DNA of 64,000 bases, from the NCBI GenBank assembly GCA_011799875.1, contig JAAAXO010000153.1, forward strand, positions 124,001-188,000, given 5' to 3'. The DNA comes from Thinopyrum elongatum (taxonomy: Eukaryota; Streptophyta; Magnoliopsida; Poales; Poaceae). Position 1 is the first letter of the stretch; each line of letters begins with the position of its first letter. The notes under the pieces are model-generated. The model was given only the letters and a program-made list of their open reading frames with translations. It did no database searches and was not told the origin of the DNA. This document shows, piece by piece, positions 45,349 through 58,210 of this stretch. A program made the position numbers and the translations under genes.

Positions 45349-48300
45349 TCCTCCCCTTCTTGAAATGAAGTCGTCCTCGACGGAAGCTCATCTTCCTCAC
45401 CCAAATAAGGCTTCAGATCTGCAATGTTAAAAGTGGGACTAACCCCAAAATCTGCAGGCAGCTCAAGTTTATATGCATTATCATTTATTTTCTCTAACAC
45501 CTTAAAAGGACCATCAGCACGTGGCATTTGCTTTGATTTGCGCAAATCAGGAAATCTATCCTTACGCAAATGTAACCAAACAAGATCTCCAGGTGCAAAC
45601 ACAACATGTTTTCTACCCTTATCTCCAGCAAGTTTATATTTAGCATTCATACGCTCAATGTTCTCCTTAGTTAACTCATGCATTTTTAAGATCAATTCAG
45701 CACGTTGTTTAGCATCAAAATTAACCTTCTTGTTATTCTTCAAAACAGCCCTAAGCATAGTAGACAATGTTCTATTGACTACTTCAGTTTGTCCATCAGT
45801 TTGGGGGTGACATGTAGTACTAAAAAGCAGTTTAGTCCCCAACTTAGCCCATAAACATCTCCAAAAGTGGCTAAGAAATTTCGTATCACGATCTGAAACA
45901 ATAGTATTTGGCACACCATGCAAGCGTATAATTTCACGAAAGAACAAATCAGCAACATTAACAGCATCATCGCTTTTATGACATGGTATAAAGTGTGCCA
46001 TTTTCGAGAACCTATCCACGACAACAAATATGCTATCCCTCCCCTTCTTTGTTCGAGGTAAACCTAAAACAAAGTCCATAGATATATCCTCCCAAGGAAC
46101 ACTAGGTACAGGCAAAGGCATATATAAACCATGAGGATTGAGTCGTGACTTAGCTTTTTGACATGTAGTGCAGCGAGCAACAAAACGCTCAACATCCCGT
46201 CTCATCTTTGGCCAAAAGAAATGTGTAGCAAGTATATCCTCCGTCTTCTTCATGCCAAAGTGTCCCATTAATCCTCCTCCATGCGCCTCCTGCAACAACA
46301 AAAGGCGAACGGAGCTAGCTGGAATGCATAGCTTGTTAGCACGAAACACAAATCCATCGTTAACGACGAACTTGTTCCATGTTCTCCCTTCCTTACAATT
46401 CTGCAATACATCTTTAAATTCAGCATCATGCACATATTGATCTTTGATGGTCTCCAAACCAAATATTTTAAAGTCAAGTTGTGAAAGCATAGTATAACGA
46501 TGAGACAATGCATCAGCAATAACATTTTCTTTACCCTTCTTGTGTTTAATGACATAAGGGAAAGTCTCAATAAATTCAACCCATTTAGCATGTCTACGGT
46601 TCAGTTTTGCTTGACTTTTAATGTGTTTCAAAGATTCATGATCAGAATGTATAACAAATTCTTTGGGCCATAAATAATGTTGCCATGTTTCTAAGGTCCG
46701 AACAAGAGCATATAATTCTTTATCATAAGTAGAATAGTTCGGACTAGGCCCACTCAATTTTTCAGAAAAGTATGCAACAGGTTTGCCATCTTGTAATAAA
46801 ACACCTCCTAATCCAATTCCACTAGCATCACATTCAAGCTCAAAAGTCTTATTAAAATCAGGAAGTTAGAGTAAAGGAGCATGTGTCAACTTATCTTTCA
46901 ATACCGTGAAGGCTTCTTCCTGTGAGGTACCCCAAATAAAAGGCACATCCTTCTTTGTAAGCTCATTGAGAGGTGCAGCAATGGTGCTGAAATCTCTCAC
47001 AAAACGCCTATAGAAACCAGCGAGTCCAAGAAAACTCCTCACTTGAGTGACCGTTTTGGGCTGTGGCCAACTCTCAATAGCTTCAATCTTGGCTTTATCA
47101 ACTTCAATTCCCTGTGGAGTAACAACATAGCCAAGAAAAGATACTCGGTCGGTGCAAAAGGTGCACTTCCCAAGGTTACCAAACAAACGTGCATCACGTA
47201 AAGCAATAAAAACAGCACGTAAATGTTCCAAATGTTCCTCCAAAGATCTGCTATAAATCAGTATATCATCAAAATAGACTACCACAAATCGTCCAATGAA
47301 AGCACGTAAAACTTCGTTCATTAATCTCATGAAAGTACTAGGTGCATTAGGTAACCCAAAAGGCATGACTAACCACTCATATAATCCAAACTTTGTTTTA
47401 AATGCTGTTTTCCATTCATCCCCCAATTTCATACGAATTTGATGGTATCCACTACGCAAATCAACTTTGGAGAATATTGTAGAGCCACTCAATTCATCAA
47501 GCATATCATCTAGTCTAGGAATAGGATGACGATAACGAATAGTAATATTATTAATGCCTCTACAATCAACACACATACGCGATGTACCATCCTTTTTCGG
47601 CACTAGAATAATAGGAACAGCACAAAGACTAAGGGATTCGCGTATATAACCTTTGTCGAGCAACTCCTGTACTTGACGCATAATCTCCTTCGTCTCCTCT
47701 GGATTGGTACGGTATGGCGCACGGTTTGGCAACGAAGCACCGGGAATTAAGTCAATCTGATGCTCAATCCCGCGAATAGGTGGTAATCCCGGTGGCACGT
47801 CTTGTGGAAAGACGTCAGCGAACTCCTGCAAAATGTTAGTGACCGCAGGAGGCAAAGAGGAAGGCACGTCCTCGAATGAAAATAACGCCTCTTTGCACAC
47901 AAAAGCATAGCAAACAGAATTGCTGAAATCTAGATCATCAATATCAGATTTGGTGGCAAGTAAGCATGCACTTTTCAATTTAATTTCAGAAGTAACACTA
48001 GATGGTTTATTATTAGGCTTTATTTGTTGCTCAAATTCTTTTGCCACAATCTGATTTTCACTCTTATTTTTCTCCTGTTTTGCTTTACTAGCTCTATTAA
48101 TATCATCTTTCAAAATAGAATCAGGAGTCATAGGAAGCAAAGTAATATGTTTATCCTTATGAACAAGAGTATACTGATTGTTTCTACCATGGTGTACAGA
48201 ATTTTTATCAAATTGCCATGGTCTACCAAGTAATAATGAACATGCTTGCATGGGTACCACATCACAATCAACATAATCAGCATATGTAGAGATACTAAAA

Positions 48301-48382
48301 TGCACACGAACAGTACGTGTTACCTTAACCTTGCCGCTGTTGTTGAACCATTGGATATAGTAAGGATGTGGATGTGGTCTTG
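45042..48382 (-). pseudogene. CRW pol remnant: protease-proximal part, RT, RNase H, integrase, CR
   Basis: It enters at the protease-RT linker (gag, zinc knuckle and protease active site missing), with RT (YFDDILIYS), RNase H, integrase and CR all in one frame. Two lesions are visible. CAA-to-TAA at 46866-46868 stops translation before RNase H. At about 45730 an in-frame loss of 48 codons (144 bp, at a TTCT microhomology) removes the segment after the integrase catalytic Glu. The low end continues into the LTR as the CR tail. No start codon remains. Non-functional, but RT itself looks intact. Confidence 0.9.
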
Positions 48383-49304
48383 TGATAGAGGCGAGGGTGT
48401 CCCGATCTTTCGATGAGATGATAGCTATCGTTTTTGGTGGAGTAGACTTTGACGATCCGACTACGAACGTGCGAGGACGTCGCGCCTTAGCAATCGCTAA
48501 ACCAACTCCGAGAGGTTATTGACCACGCCGGAGCACAATCAACCTGACCACGAGGGTCTATCTCCTGCAAGCAAACGAAGAACAAGCAAGAAACTAAGAT
48601 TTGCAATCTGGATATTGGGAATATAAGATGAAAGCTTTATTGATCAAGGTGGGGTTCTGTGACGTCTTGGTCTGGTCGTTGAACACAAACGAAGTACGCG
48701 AAGTTGCAGCTATGGCGAACTTTTAATCTAAACAAAACCCAAAGTCTAAACGGTGCCCTAAGGGCTGTATATATGGAGGAAGAGGAGGGGATTTCGTGGC
48801 CCTTGAAGGAAGGGTCCGAAACCAACCCTATCTCTTGTTTCCCCACACATACGGACTCTAAAAACAGCCTATACTCAAGTATTTCGAAATTACATGGGCC
48901 TGGCCCAATAATAAGGTGACGCAGCACCTATAATAGCCTCTGGACGAAATTTATGAAGTGACATCTTGTATATTTCGTCCAAGGCTTCCTGCACTCATTA
49001 TGGTGGCTTCGAAGTCCTGAAATCATCACTTGTAACTCCGTTCTTGTTCCCCTTGTGCATGCCATCATCTCCATGCTTGAACTTGCTCCAAGGTTCCTCT
49101 TTCTTGTCCAAGCTAGGCCCTTCATTTGTAAGCAAAACAAATGTATCCAATTTAGGCAGCATCATATTCTCATGAACTTTAGAATCATTACCAAGAAACG
49201 AAAGTACCTGATATTTTAATTGGCGTGCGCGAGCTCTAGTAATTGGTCCAGTATGTATAGAAGCAGGGGCTGTGGGTGTAACAATGGTATTGATGTCCTC
49301 ATCA
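48383..49304 (-). repeat. CRW LTR, middle of second complex
   Basis: 922 bp. Its outer CA end is joined directly to internal sequence (GTGGTCTTG) of the left remnant; its TG end leads to the polypurine tract of the right copy. Confidence 0.93.
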
Positions 49305-52300
49305 TCCTCCCCTTCTTGAAATGAAGGCGTCCTCGACGGAAGCTCATCTTCCTCACCCAAATAAGGCTTCAGATCTGCAATGTTAAAAGTGGGACTAACC
49401 CCAAAATTTGCAGGCAGCTCAAGTTTATATCCATTATCATTTATTTTCTCTAACACCTTAAAAGGACCATCAGCACGTGGCATTAGCTTTGATTTGCGCA
49501 AATCAGGAAATCTATCCTTACGCAAATGTAACCAAACAAGATCTCCAGGTGCAAACACAACATGTTTTCTACCCTTATCTCCAGCAAGTTTATATTTAGC
49601 ATTCATACGCTCAATGTTCTCCTTAGTTAACTCATGCATTTTTAAGATCAATTCAGCACGTTGTTTAGCATCAAAATTAACCATCTCCGAAGATGGAAGA
49701 GGCAACAAATCAATTGGTGCACGAGGAAGGAAACCATACACAATTTCAAAAGGACACATCTTAGTAGTAGAATGCAATGAACGATTATAAGCAAATTCAA
49801 TATGAGGCAAGCATTCTTCCCACATTTTCTTGTTATTCTTCAAAACAGCCCTAAGCATAGTAGACAATGTTCTATTGACTACTTCAGTTTGTCCATCAGT
49901 TTGGGGGTGACATGTAGTACTAAAAAGCAGTTTAGTCCCTAACTTAGCCCATAAACATCTCCAAAAGTGGCTAAGAAATTTAGTATCACGATCTGAAACA
50001 ATAGTATTTGGCACACCATGCAAGCGTATAATTTCACGAAAGAACAAATCAGCAACATTAACAGCATCATCGCTTTTATGACATGGTATAAAGTGTGCCA
50101 TTTTCGAGAACCTATCCACGACAACAAATATGCTATCCCTCCCCTTCTTTGTTCGAGGTAAACCTAAAACAAAGTCCATAGATATATCCTCCCAAGGAAC
50201 ACTAGGTACAGGCAAAGGCATATATAAACCATGAGGATTGAGTCGTGACTTAGCTTTTTGACATGTAGTGCAGCGAGCAACAAAACGCTCAACATCCCGT
50301 CTCATCTTTGGCCAAAAGAAATGTGTAGCAAGTATATCCTCCGTCTTCTTCATGCCAAAGTGTCCCATTAATCCTCCTCCATGCGCCTCCTGCAACAACA
50401 AAAGGCGAACGGAGCTAGCTGGAATGCATAGCTTGTTAGCACGAAACACAAATCCATCGTTAACGACGAACTTGTTCCATGTTCTCCCTTCCTTACAATT
50501 CTGCAATACATCTTTAAATTCAGCATCATGCACATATTGATCTTTGATGGTCTCCAAACCAAATATTTTAAAGTCAAGTTGTGAAAGCATAGTATAACGA
50601 TGAGACAATGCATCAGCAATAACATTTTCTTTACCCTTCTTGTGTTTAATGACATAAGGGAAAGTCTCAATAAATTCAACCCATTTAGCATGTCTACGGT
50701 TCAGTTTTGCTTGACTTTTAATGTGTTTCAAAGATTCATGATCAGAATGTATAACAAATTCTTTGGGCCATAAATAATGTTGCCATGTTTCTAAGGTCCG
50801 AACAAGAGCATATAATTCTTTATCGTAAGTAGAATAGTTCAGACTAGGCCCACTCAATTTTTCAGAAAAGTATGCAACAGGTTTGCCATCTTGTAATAAA
50901 ACACCTCCTAATCCAATTCCACTAGCATCACATTCAAGCTCAAAAGTCTTATTAAAATCAGGAAGTTGGAGTAAAGGAGCATGTGTCAACTTATCTTTCA
51001 ATACCGTGAAGGCTTCTTCCTGTGAGGTACCCCAAACAAAAGGCACATCCTTCTTTGTAAGCTCATTGAGAGGTGCAGCAATGGTGCTGAAATCTCTCAC
51101 GAAACGCCTATAGAAACCAGCGAGTCCAAGAAAACTCCTCACTTGAGTGACCGTTTTGGGCTGTGGCCAACTCTCAATAGCTTCAATCTTGGCTTTATCA
51201 ACTTCAATTCCCTGTGGAGTAACAACATAGCCAAGAAAAGATACTCGGTCGGTGCAAAAGGTGCACTTCCCAAGGTTACCAAACAAACGTGCATCACGTA
51301 AAGCAATAAAAACAGCACATAAATGTTCCAAATGTTCCTCCAAAGATCTGCTATAAATCAGTATATCATCAAAATAGACTACCACAAATCGTCCAATGAA
51401 AGCACGTAAAACTTCGTTCATTAATCTCATGAAAGTACTAGGTGCATTAGTTAACCCAAAAGGCATGACTAACCACTCATATAATCCAAACTTTGTTTGT
51501 AGAGCCACTCAATTCATCAAGCATATCATCTAGTCTAGGAATAGGATGACGATAACGAATAGTAATATTATTAATGCCTCTACAATCAACACACATACGC
51601 GATGTACCATCCTTTTTCGGCACTAGAATAATAGGAACAGCACAAGGACTAAGGGATTCGCGTATATAACCTTTGTCGAGCAACTCCTGTACTTGACGCA
51701 TAATCTCCTTCGTCTCCTCTGGATTGGTACGGTATGGCGCACGGTTTGGCAACGAAGCACCGGGAATTAAGTCAATCTGATGCTCAATCCCGCGAATAGG
51801 TGGTAATCCCGGTGGCACGTCTTGTGGAAAGACGTCAGCGAACTCCTGCAAAATGTTAGTGACCGCAGGAGGCAAAGAGGAAGGCACGTCCTCGAATGAA
51901 AATAACGCCTCTTTGCACACAAAAGCATAGCAAACAGAATTGCTGAAATCTAGATCATCAATATCAGATTTGGTGGCAAGTAAGCATGCACTTTACAATT
52001 TAATTTCAGAAGCAACACTAGATGGTTTATTATTAGGCTTCATTTGTTGCTCAAATTCTTTTGCCACAATCTGATTTTCACTCTTATTTTTCTCCTGTTT
52101 TGCTTTACTAGCTCTATTAATATCATCTTTCAAAATAGAATCAGGAGTCATAGGAAGCAAAGTAATATGTTTATCCTTATGAACAAGAGTATACTGATTG
52201 TTTCTACCATGGTGTACAGAATTTTTATCAAATTGCCATGGTCTACCAAGTAATAATGAACATGCTTGCATGGGTACCACATCACAATCAACATAATCAG

Positions 52301-54062
52301 CATATGTAGAGATACTAAAATGCACACGAACAGTACGTGTTACCTTAACCTTGCCGCTGTTGTTGCACCATTGGATATAGTAAGGATGTGGATGTGGTCT
52401 TGTGGTGAGAGATAGCTTCTCCACCATCTCCATGCTAGCCAAGTTGTTGCAGCTCCCTCCATCTATGATGACGCGAACAGAACGTTCCTTCACAACTCCC
52501 TTTGTATGGAACAAATTATGCCTCTGATTTTGCTCAGCTTGTGTGACCTGCACACTCAAAACACGTTGAGCAACTAAACATTCATACCTGTCAGCGTCTT
52601 CAGGAGCCATGTATTGCGTCTCATGATCAGAATCATCTCCACCGTGTTCTTCACTTGTAACAAGAGCCAAAGTCTCCTCATCATAGTCACTAGCGGACTC
52701 ATACCCACCATCCTCAGTAGCAATCATAACACGCGGAGATTGGCATTCTCTCGCATAATGACCTCTTCCCTTACAACGACGACAAATAATATCATGTGTG
52801 TGCCCTGTTGATGCCATAGATGAAGAAGAGCTCTGGGCAGGCCCAGAAGGTGTACTCTTGGCAGATGGTGGTGGTGGTGCCTGTTTTCTTGTATCTCGGT
52901 TGGAATTGGCGGCTGAAGTCAGTGGTGCCGCAGTAGGACATGTGGGAGTAGAGGAGGCACGTGGTGTCCATGATGAAGATCGACCTGCAGAAAAATTAGT
53001 TCGCGCCAATGCCTGTCGATCCTGCACTTCACGTTCAGCTTTACAAGCAAGATGGAATAAACGAGTGATATTATTATACTCCTTATACTCTAGAATGGTC
53101 TGAATCTCTCTATTTAATCCAGCCATGAAACATGCAAGCATAGCTTCATTCTCCTCAACAATACCACATCTAATCATGCCAGTTTGTAATTCCTGATAAT
53201 ATTCTTCTACAGAATTTTTTCCTTGTCTTAAGCGCTGCAATTTTTGAAGTAATTCACGTTGATAATATGGTGGAACCCAACGAGTACGCATAGCAGTTTT
53301 CAAAGCAGCCCACGTAGCTGGAATAAAATATAATCTACAATGTTCAGACCACCATACACATGCAAAACTAGTGAAAGCACAAACAGCAGCAGCAACACGT
53401 CGTTCCTCGGGATATTGTAAACATGTAAAACGTTGTTCAGTTTCTAACTCCCAAGTAAGATATATATCAGGAACATATCTACCCTCGAATGGTGGAATAT
53501 TCAATTTTAATTTAGGAAGATGGTCATGATCTCGTACCTGAAGTGGTGGTGCAGACCTACCATTGCGATTATTTGCATGTGGACGACCTGGTGCTGGTGG
53601 TTGCACGTAGTTATGATTTTGATCAACCTCATCCTCATAATCGCCCGCGTAATCATCCCCCTCCTCGGCACCAGCAGCAGCAGGAGCAGGAGCCAAAGAA
53701 GCATTAACAGTAGGTACAGCAGCACCAGAAGTTTGGCCATCCTCAAGAGGAACACGCTTCACTCGTCCGAACTGATTTGGAAGGGGGCGTTGTTGTTGTC
53801 GTTGCAGAGGTGCGACAGGTGCAGCCGGTGGTGGTTGGGGAAGACGCGTGAGCAATTCATTAAACTTGTTATCCAGCTTTGTCTCGAACGACTTCTCCAT
53901 GCCATCTATCTTCTCCATGGCCTCTTCAAATCTGTTTAGCACATCTCCCACCTGGCCACTCATCATTTGCTGAAATTTATCATGCAACTCCTTGTTCATG
54001 ATGTTCTCCCAGTCAATCTCGTCGGCTTGTGATCCTGCCATGGTTAGCAACAATAGAAACAC
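48998..54062 (-). pseudogene. Near-full-length CRW gag-pol, two inactivating lesions
   Basis: Gag (start [11 protein letters not shown] near 54041), zinc knuckle, protease, RT, RNase H, integrase and CR follow in the normal order. AAA-to-TAA at 51993-51995 ends the frame between protease and RT. An 80-bp deletion at about 51497 removes the VDLRSGYHQ region of RT, which holds the first catalytic Asp, and shifts the frame. The rest reads open on either side. Gag matches the copies at 23210-23803 and 25464-30608, with small changes such as a TNKE-to-MNKE replacement near the N-terminus. Confidence 0.92.
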
Positions 54063-55138
54063 ACAAGAATACGATCCTACAGACTACTAGAAAGTGGTGG
54101 TGGTGTGGTGTGGTGTCACAAATCCGTCAAGCAAATCTCAAATTCTTACCAGTTCTTACCCAGCAGCAGGTGGTGATCGGCAACCTTTGTAGTCAAAACT
54201 CTCAGAGCTTGGATAGAGCGATTGCCAGGTGGTGTCAAACGCACGATGTAGATGTATGTGGAGCTGGGAAGGCTTATGATAAGGTAGCAAAAAGGGTCAG
54301 CAATAATCAATTCAGAGATGCAATGTTGAATAACTCTCAACGACGGTACTGTGCTGGTCCTAGGCTAGACCGTGCTAGAGACGCGAGCCTAGAACACTAA
54401 CAAAAATCACGGCGCTGCACGTAAACAAGGGAGGAGCACACTCTGAATTTTTTTCTTCTTTTTTTTTTGCACTTTTTTTTTCCTCTTTTTTTTTTTTGCT
54501 CCGCAACAATTTTTTTCGAAAAAGTCTACAAATGGTCTAAAAACTGCCTAGCCAGAATTTTCCAGACTTAGTTTTTTTTTTTTTGAAACTGGAACTATTT
54601 TTTTTCTGCGGGTAGCACGAAAATTGGGGAATCCGACTTGTTCACGACTCGTAGTATCGCGTGATCTGGAACTCTAAAATAAAGGAATAAATACTGGACT
54701 CGGACTAGGACTGGTGGCAGAGATGAATATGGTGGAACTCGGACTGGTGATGGTATATGACGGTAGTATATGTGGGCTCGGATTGGTGGTGGTATATGGA
54801 CTTGGATCGGTGGTGGTATCTGGACTCGGATCGGTGGTGGTATATGGTAGGGGCGATGATGATGGTGCGGCGGTGGCGTGACAACTTGTGAACAGAACTC
54901 GAAACTCTAAAGAACTAGACGCTAAGACCAGCAACTTGACACGACGATGCAACCGCAAATTCAACAAAGCAAAAACCCTAAAAAGATTATGCAAAGGCTC
55001 AGATTGGTTCGGATATGATGAACTAACCCTAAATTATTTTTTTGGCTTTTTCCTGGACTGTAGGTATGAAGAACAGACTCGATCTAAACTACGAAAAACT
55101 GCAAATCTCACCGAGCAACCTGGGAATCTGATACCACT
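54063..55138 (-). other. CRW leader with primer site
   Basis: Homologous to 23804-24848, including T-runs and the 24-bp GGT-rich minisatellite (about 54774-54845). The primer site TGGTATCAGA is at 55127-55136. No gene is supported. Confidence 0.8.
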
Positions 55139-56060
55139 TGATAGAGGCGAGGGTGTCCCGATCTTTCGATGAGATGATAGCTATCGTTTTTGGTGGAGTA
55201 GACTTTGACGATCCGACTACGAACGTGCGAGGACGTCGCGCCTTAGCAATCGCTAAACCAACTCCGAGAGGTTATTGACCACGCCGGAGCACAATCAACC
55301 TGACCACGAGGGTCTATCTCCTGCAAGCAAACGAAGAACAAGCAAGAAACTAAGATTTGCAATCTGGATATTGCGAATATAAGATGAAAGCTTTATTGAT
55401 CAAGGTGGGGTTCTGTGACGTCTTGGTCTGGTCGTTGAACACAAACGAAGTACGCGAAGTTGCAGCTATGGCGAACTTTTAATCTAAACAAAACCCAAAG
55501 TCTAAACGGTGCCCTAAGGGCTGTATATATGGAGGAAGAGGAGGGGATTTCGTGGCCCTTGAAGGAGGGGTCCGAAACCAACCCTATCTCTTGTTTCCCC
55601 ACACATACGGACTCAAAAAACAGCCTATACTCAAGTATTTCGAAATTACATGGGCCTGGCCCAATAATAAGGTGACGCAGCACCTATAATAGCCTCTGGA
55701 CGAAATTTATGAAGTGACATCTTGTATATTTCGTCAAAGGCTTCCTGCACTCATTATGGTGGCTTCAAAGTCCTGAAATCATCACTTGTAACTCCGTTCT
55801 TGTTCCCCTTGTACATGCCATCATCTCCATGCTTGAACTTGCTCCAAGGTTCCTCTTTCTTGTCCAAGCTAGGCCCTTCATTTGTAAGCAAAACAAATGT
55901 ATCCAATTTAGGCAGCATCATATTCTCATGAACTTTAGAATCATTACCAAGAAACGAAAGTACCTGATATTTTAATTGGCGTGCGCGAGCTCTAGTAATT
56001 GGTCCAGTATGTATAGAAGCAGGGGCTGTGGGTGTAACAATGGTATTGATGTCCTCATCA
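55139..56060 (-). repeat. CRW LTR, outer right of second complex
   Basis: 922 bp. Its TG end is followed by the TAAGT duplication at 56061. Confidence 0.93.
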
Positions 56061-56065
56061 TAAGT

Positions 56066-56221
56066 GGTAATGGCGAAAAGGCTCAGACTGTCTGGAACAA
56101 GGATAAACTAATCTATAGTTTTTTTTTGTGGTTTTCCTGGACTCTAGGTATGAAGAACAGATGCAATCTAGACTAGGAAAACTGGAAAATCTCACCGAGC
56201 AACCTGAAAACTGATACCACT
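56066..56221 (-). other. noaCRW leader end and primer-binding site
   Basis: Continues the leader broken at 44426. TGGTATCAG at 56211-56219, 2 nt from the LTR, is the initiator-Met-tRNA primer site and confirms that this is the 5' end of noaCRW. Confidence 0.8.
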
Positions 56222-56362
56222 TGATAGAGGCGAGGGGCCCAATCTTTCGATGAGATGATAACTATCGATTTGGTGGAGACGGCTTTGACGATCCGACTAC
56301 AAACATGCACGATGTTGCGCCTTAGCAATCGCTAAACCAACTCCGAGAGGTTATTGACCACG
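56222..56362 (-). repeat. noaCRW 5' LTR fragment
   Basis: 141 bp of LTR end. It begins TGATAGAGGCGAGGGGCCC with the divergent TATCGATTTGGTGGAG, then a CRW-like ACTCCGAGAGG segment. It is interrupted by the next CRW at 56363; CCACG (56358-56362) is the expected target duplication, with its partner beyond the window. Confidence 0.75.
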
Positions 56363-58210
56363 TGATAAAGGCGAGGGTGTCCCGATCTTTCGATGAGATG
56401 ATAGCTATCGTTTTTGGTGGAGTAGACTTTGACAATCCGACTACGAACGTGCGAGGACGTCGCGCCTTAGCAATCGCTAAACCAACTCCGAGAGGTTATT
56501 GACCACGCCGGAGCACAATCAACCTGACCACGAGGGTCTATCTCCTGCAAGCAAACGAAGAACAAGCAAGAAACTAAGATTTGCAATCTGGATATTGCGA
56601 ATATAAGATGAAAGCTTTATTGATCAAGGTGGGGTTCTGTGACGTCTTGGTCTGGTCGTTGAACACAAACGAAGTACGCGAAGTTGCAGCTATGGCGAAC
56701 TTTTAATCTAAACAAAACCCAAAGTCTAAACGGTGCCCTAAGGGCTGTATATATGGAGGAAGAGGGGGGGATTTCGTGGCCCTTGAAGGAGGGGTCCGAA
56801 ACCAACCCTATCTCTTGTTTCCCCACACATACTGATAGAGGCGAGGGTGTCCCGATCTTTCGATGAGATGATATCTATCGTTTTTGGTGGAGTAGACTTT
56901 GACGATCCGACTACGAACGTGCGAGGACGTCGCGCCTTAGCAATCGCTAAACCAACCCCGAGAGGTTATTGACCACGCCGGAGCACAATCAACCTGACCC
57001 CGAGGGTCTATCTCCTGCAAGCAAACGAAGAACAAGCAAGAAATTAAGATTTGCAATCTGGATATTGCGAATATAAGATGAAAGCTTTATTGATCGAGGT
57101 GGGGTTCTGTGACGTCTTGGTCTGGTTGTTGAACACAAACGAAGTACGCGAAGTTGCAGCTATGGCGAACTTTTAATCTAAACAAAACCCAAAGTCTAAA
57201 CGGTGCCCTAAAGGCTGTATATATGGAGGAAGAGGGGGGAATTTCGTGGCCCTTGAAGGAGGGGTCCGAAACCAACCCTATCTCTTGTTTCCCCACACAT
57301 ACGGACTCTAAAAATAGCCTATACTCAAGTATTTCGAAATTACATGGGCCTGGCCCAATAATACGGTGACGCAGCACCTATAATAGCCTCTGGACGAAAT
57401 TTATGAAGTGACATCTTGTATATTTCGTCCAAGGCTTCCAGCACTCATTATGGTGGCTTCAAAGTCCTGAAATCATCACTTGTAACTCCGTTCTTGTTCC
57501 CCTTGTGCATGCCATCATCTCCATGCTTGAACTTGCTCCAAGGTTCCTCTTTCTTGTCCAAGCTAGGCCCTTCATTTGTAAGCAAAACAAATGTATCCAA
57601 TTTAGGCAGCATCATATTCTCATGAACTTTAGAATCATTACCAAGAAACGAAAGTACCTGATTTTTTAATTGGCGTGAGCGAGCTCTAGTAATTGGTCCA
57701 GTATGTATAGAAGCAGGGGCTGTGGGTGTAACAATGGTATTGATGTCCTCATCACATACAGACTCTAAAAATAGCCTATACTCAAGTATTTCGAAATTAC
57801 ATTGGCCTGGCCCAATAATAAGGTGACGCAGCACCTATAATAGCCTCTGGACGAAATTTATGAAGTGGCATCTTGTATATTTCGTCCATGTCCTTGTAGG
57901 TCATCACGGAGGCTTCAAAGTGCTTAAATATGCACTAGAAACGCCATTCTGGATCCCTTCACGCACGCCTTCATCTCCATGCTTGATCCTGCTCCACTGT
58001 TCATCCCTCTTGTCCATGCTAGGCCCTTCATTAGTAATCAATACAAATGCATCCAATTTAGGAAGCATCATATTCTCATGAACATTAGAATCATTACGAA
58101 GAAACGAAAGTACCTGATAATTTAATTGGCCTGCGCGAGCTCTAGTAATTGGTCTAGTATATGTAGCAGTAGGAGCTGTGGGTGTAACAGCGGTATTGAT
58201 GTCCTCATCA
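56363..58210 (-). repeat. CRW 3' LTR interrupted by a solo LTR
   Basis: Host LTR pieces at 56363-56832 and 57760-58210 sum to 921 bp. The outer end reads TGATAAAGG instead of TGATAGAGG. The coding end is of the [10 protein letters not shown] type, shared with 2665-3588. It belongs to the copy at 57904-63030. Confidence 0.9.
56833..57754 (-). repeat. CRW solo LTR
   Basis: 922 bp, TGATAGAGG to CTCATCA, flanked by the target duplication CATAC (56828-56832 and 57755-57759). It is what remains after recombination between the two LTRs of an element that had inserted into another CRW LTR. Confidence 0.93.

Larger units (their letters stand above)
44427..56060 (-). mobile_element. CRW complex: LTR-partial internal-LTR-full-length internal-LTR
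   Basis: 11,634 bp flanked by the target duplication TAAGT (44422-44426 and 56061-56065), inserted in the noaCRW leader. Three 922-bp LTRs lie in the same orientation. The left internal domain keeps the pol side and stops in protease-proximal sequence at 48382, where an LTR outer end begins. The right internal domain spans gag to integrase but is mutated. The pattern fits an element inserted into another, followed by recombination between 5' LTRs. Confidence 0.9.
16452..56362 (-). mobile_element. Non-autonomous CRM-related element (noaCRW), split by three insertions
   Basis: The surviving pieces, read on the minus strand, are: a 5' LTR piece (56222-56362); primer site and leader (56066-56221, 42615-44426); gag (42003-42614); an unrecognised coding region (41631-42002, continuing at 16974-17461); and a truncated 3' LTR (16452-16973). 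The pieces join cleanly when insertions with target duplications TTTCG and TAAGT are removed. The reading frame stays in register across the TTTCG insertion. No protease, RT, RNase H or integrase motif is present. This resembles the non-autonomous CRW/Quinta elements described in wheat and barley, but the name is not certain. Confidence 0.75.
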
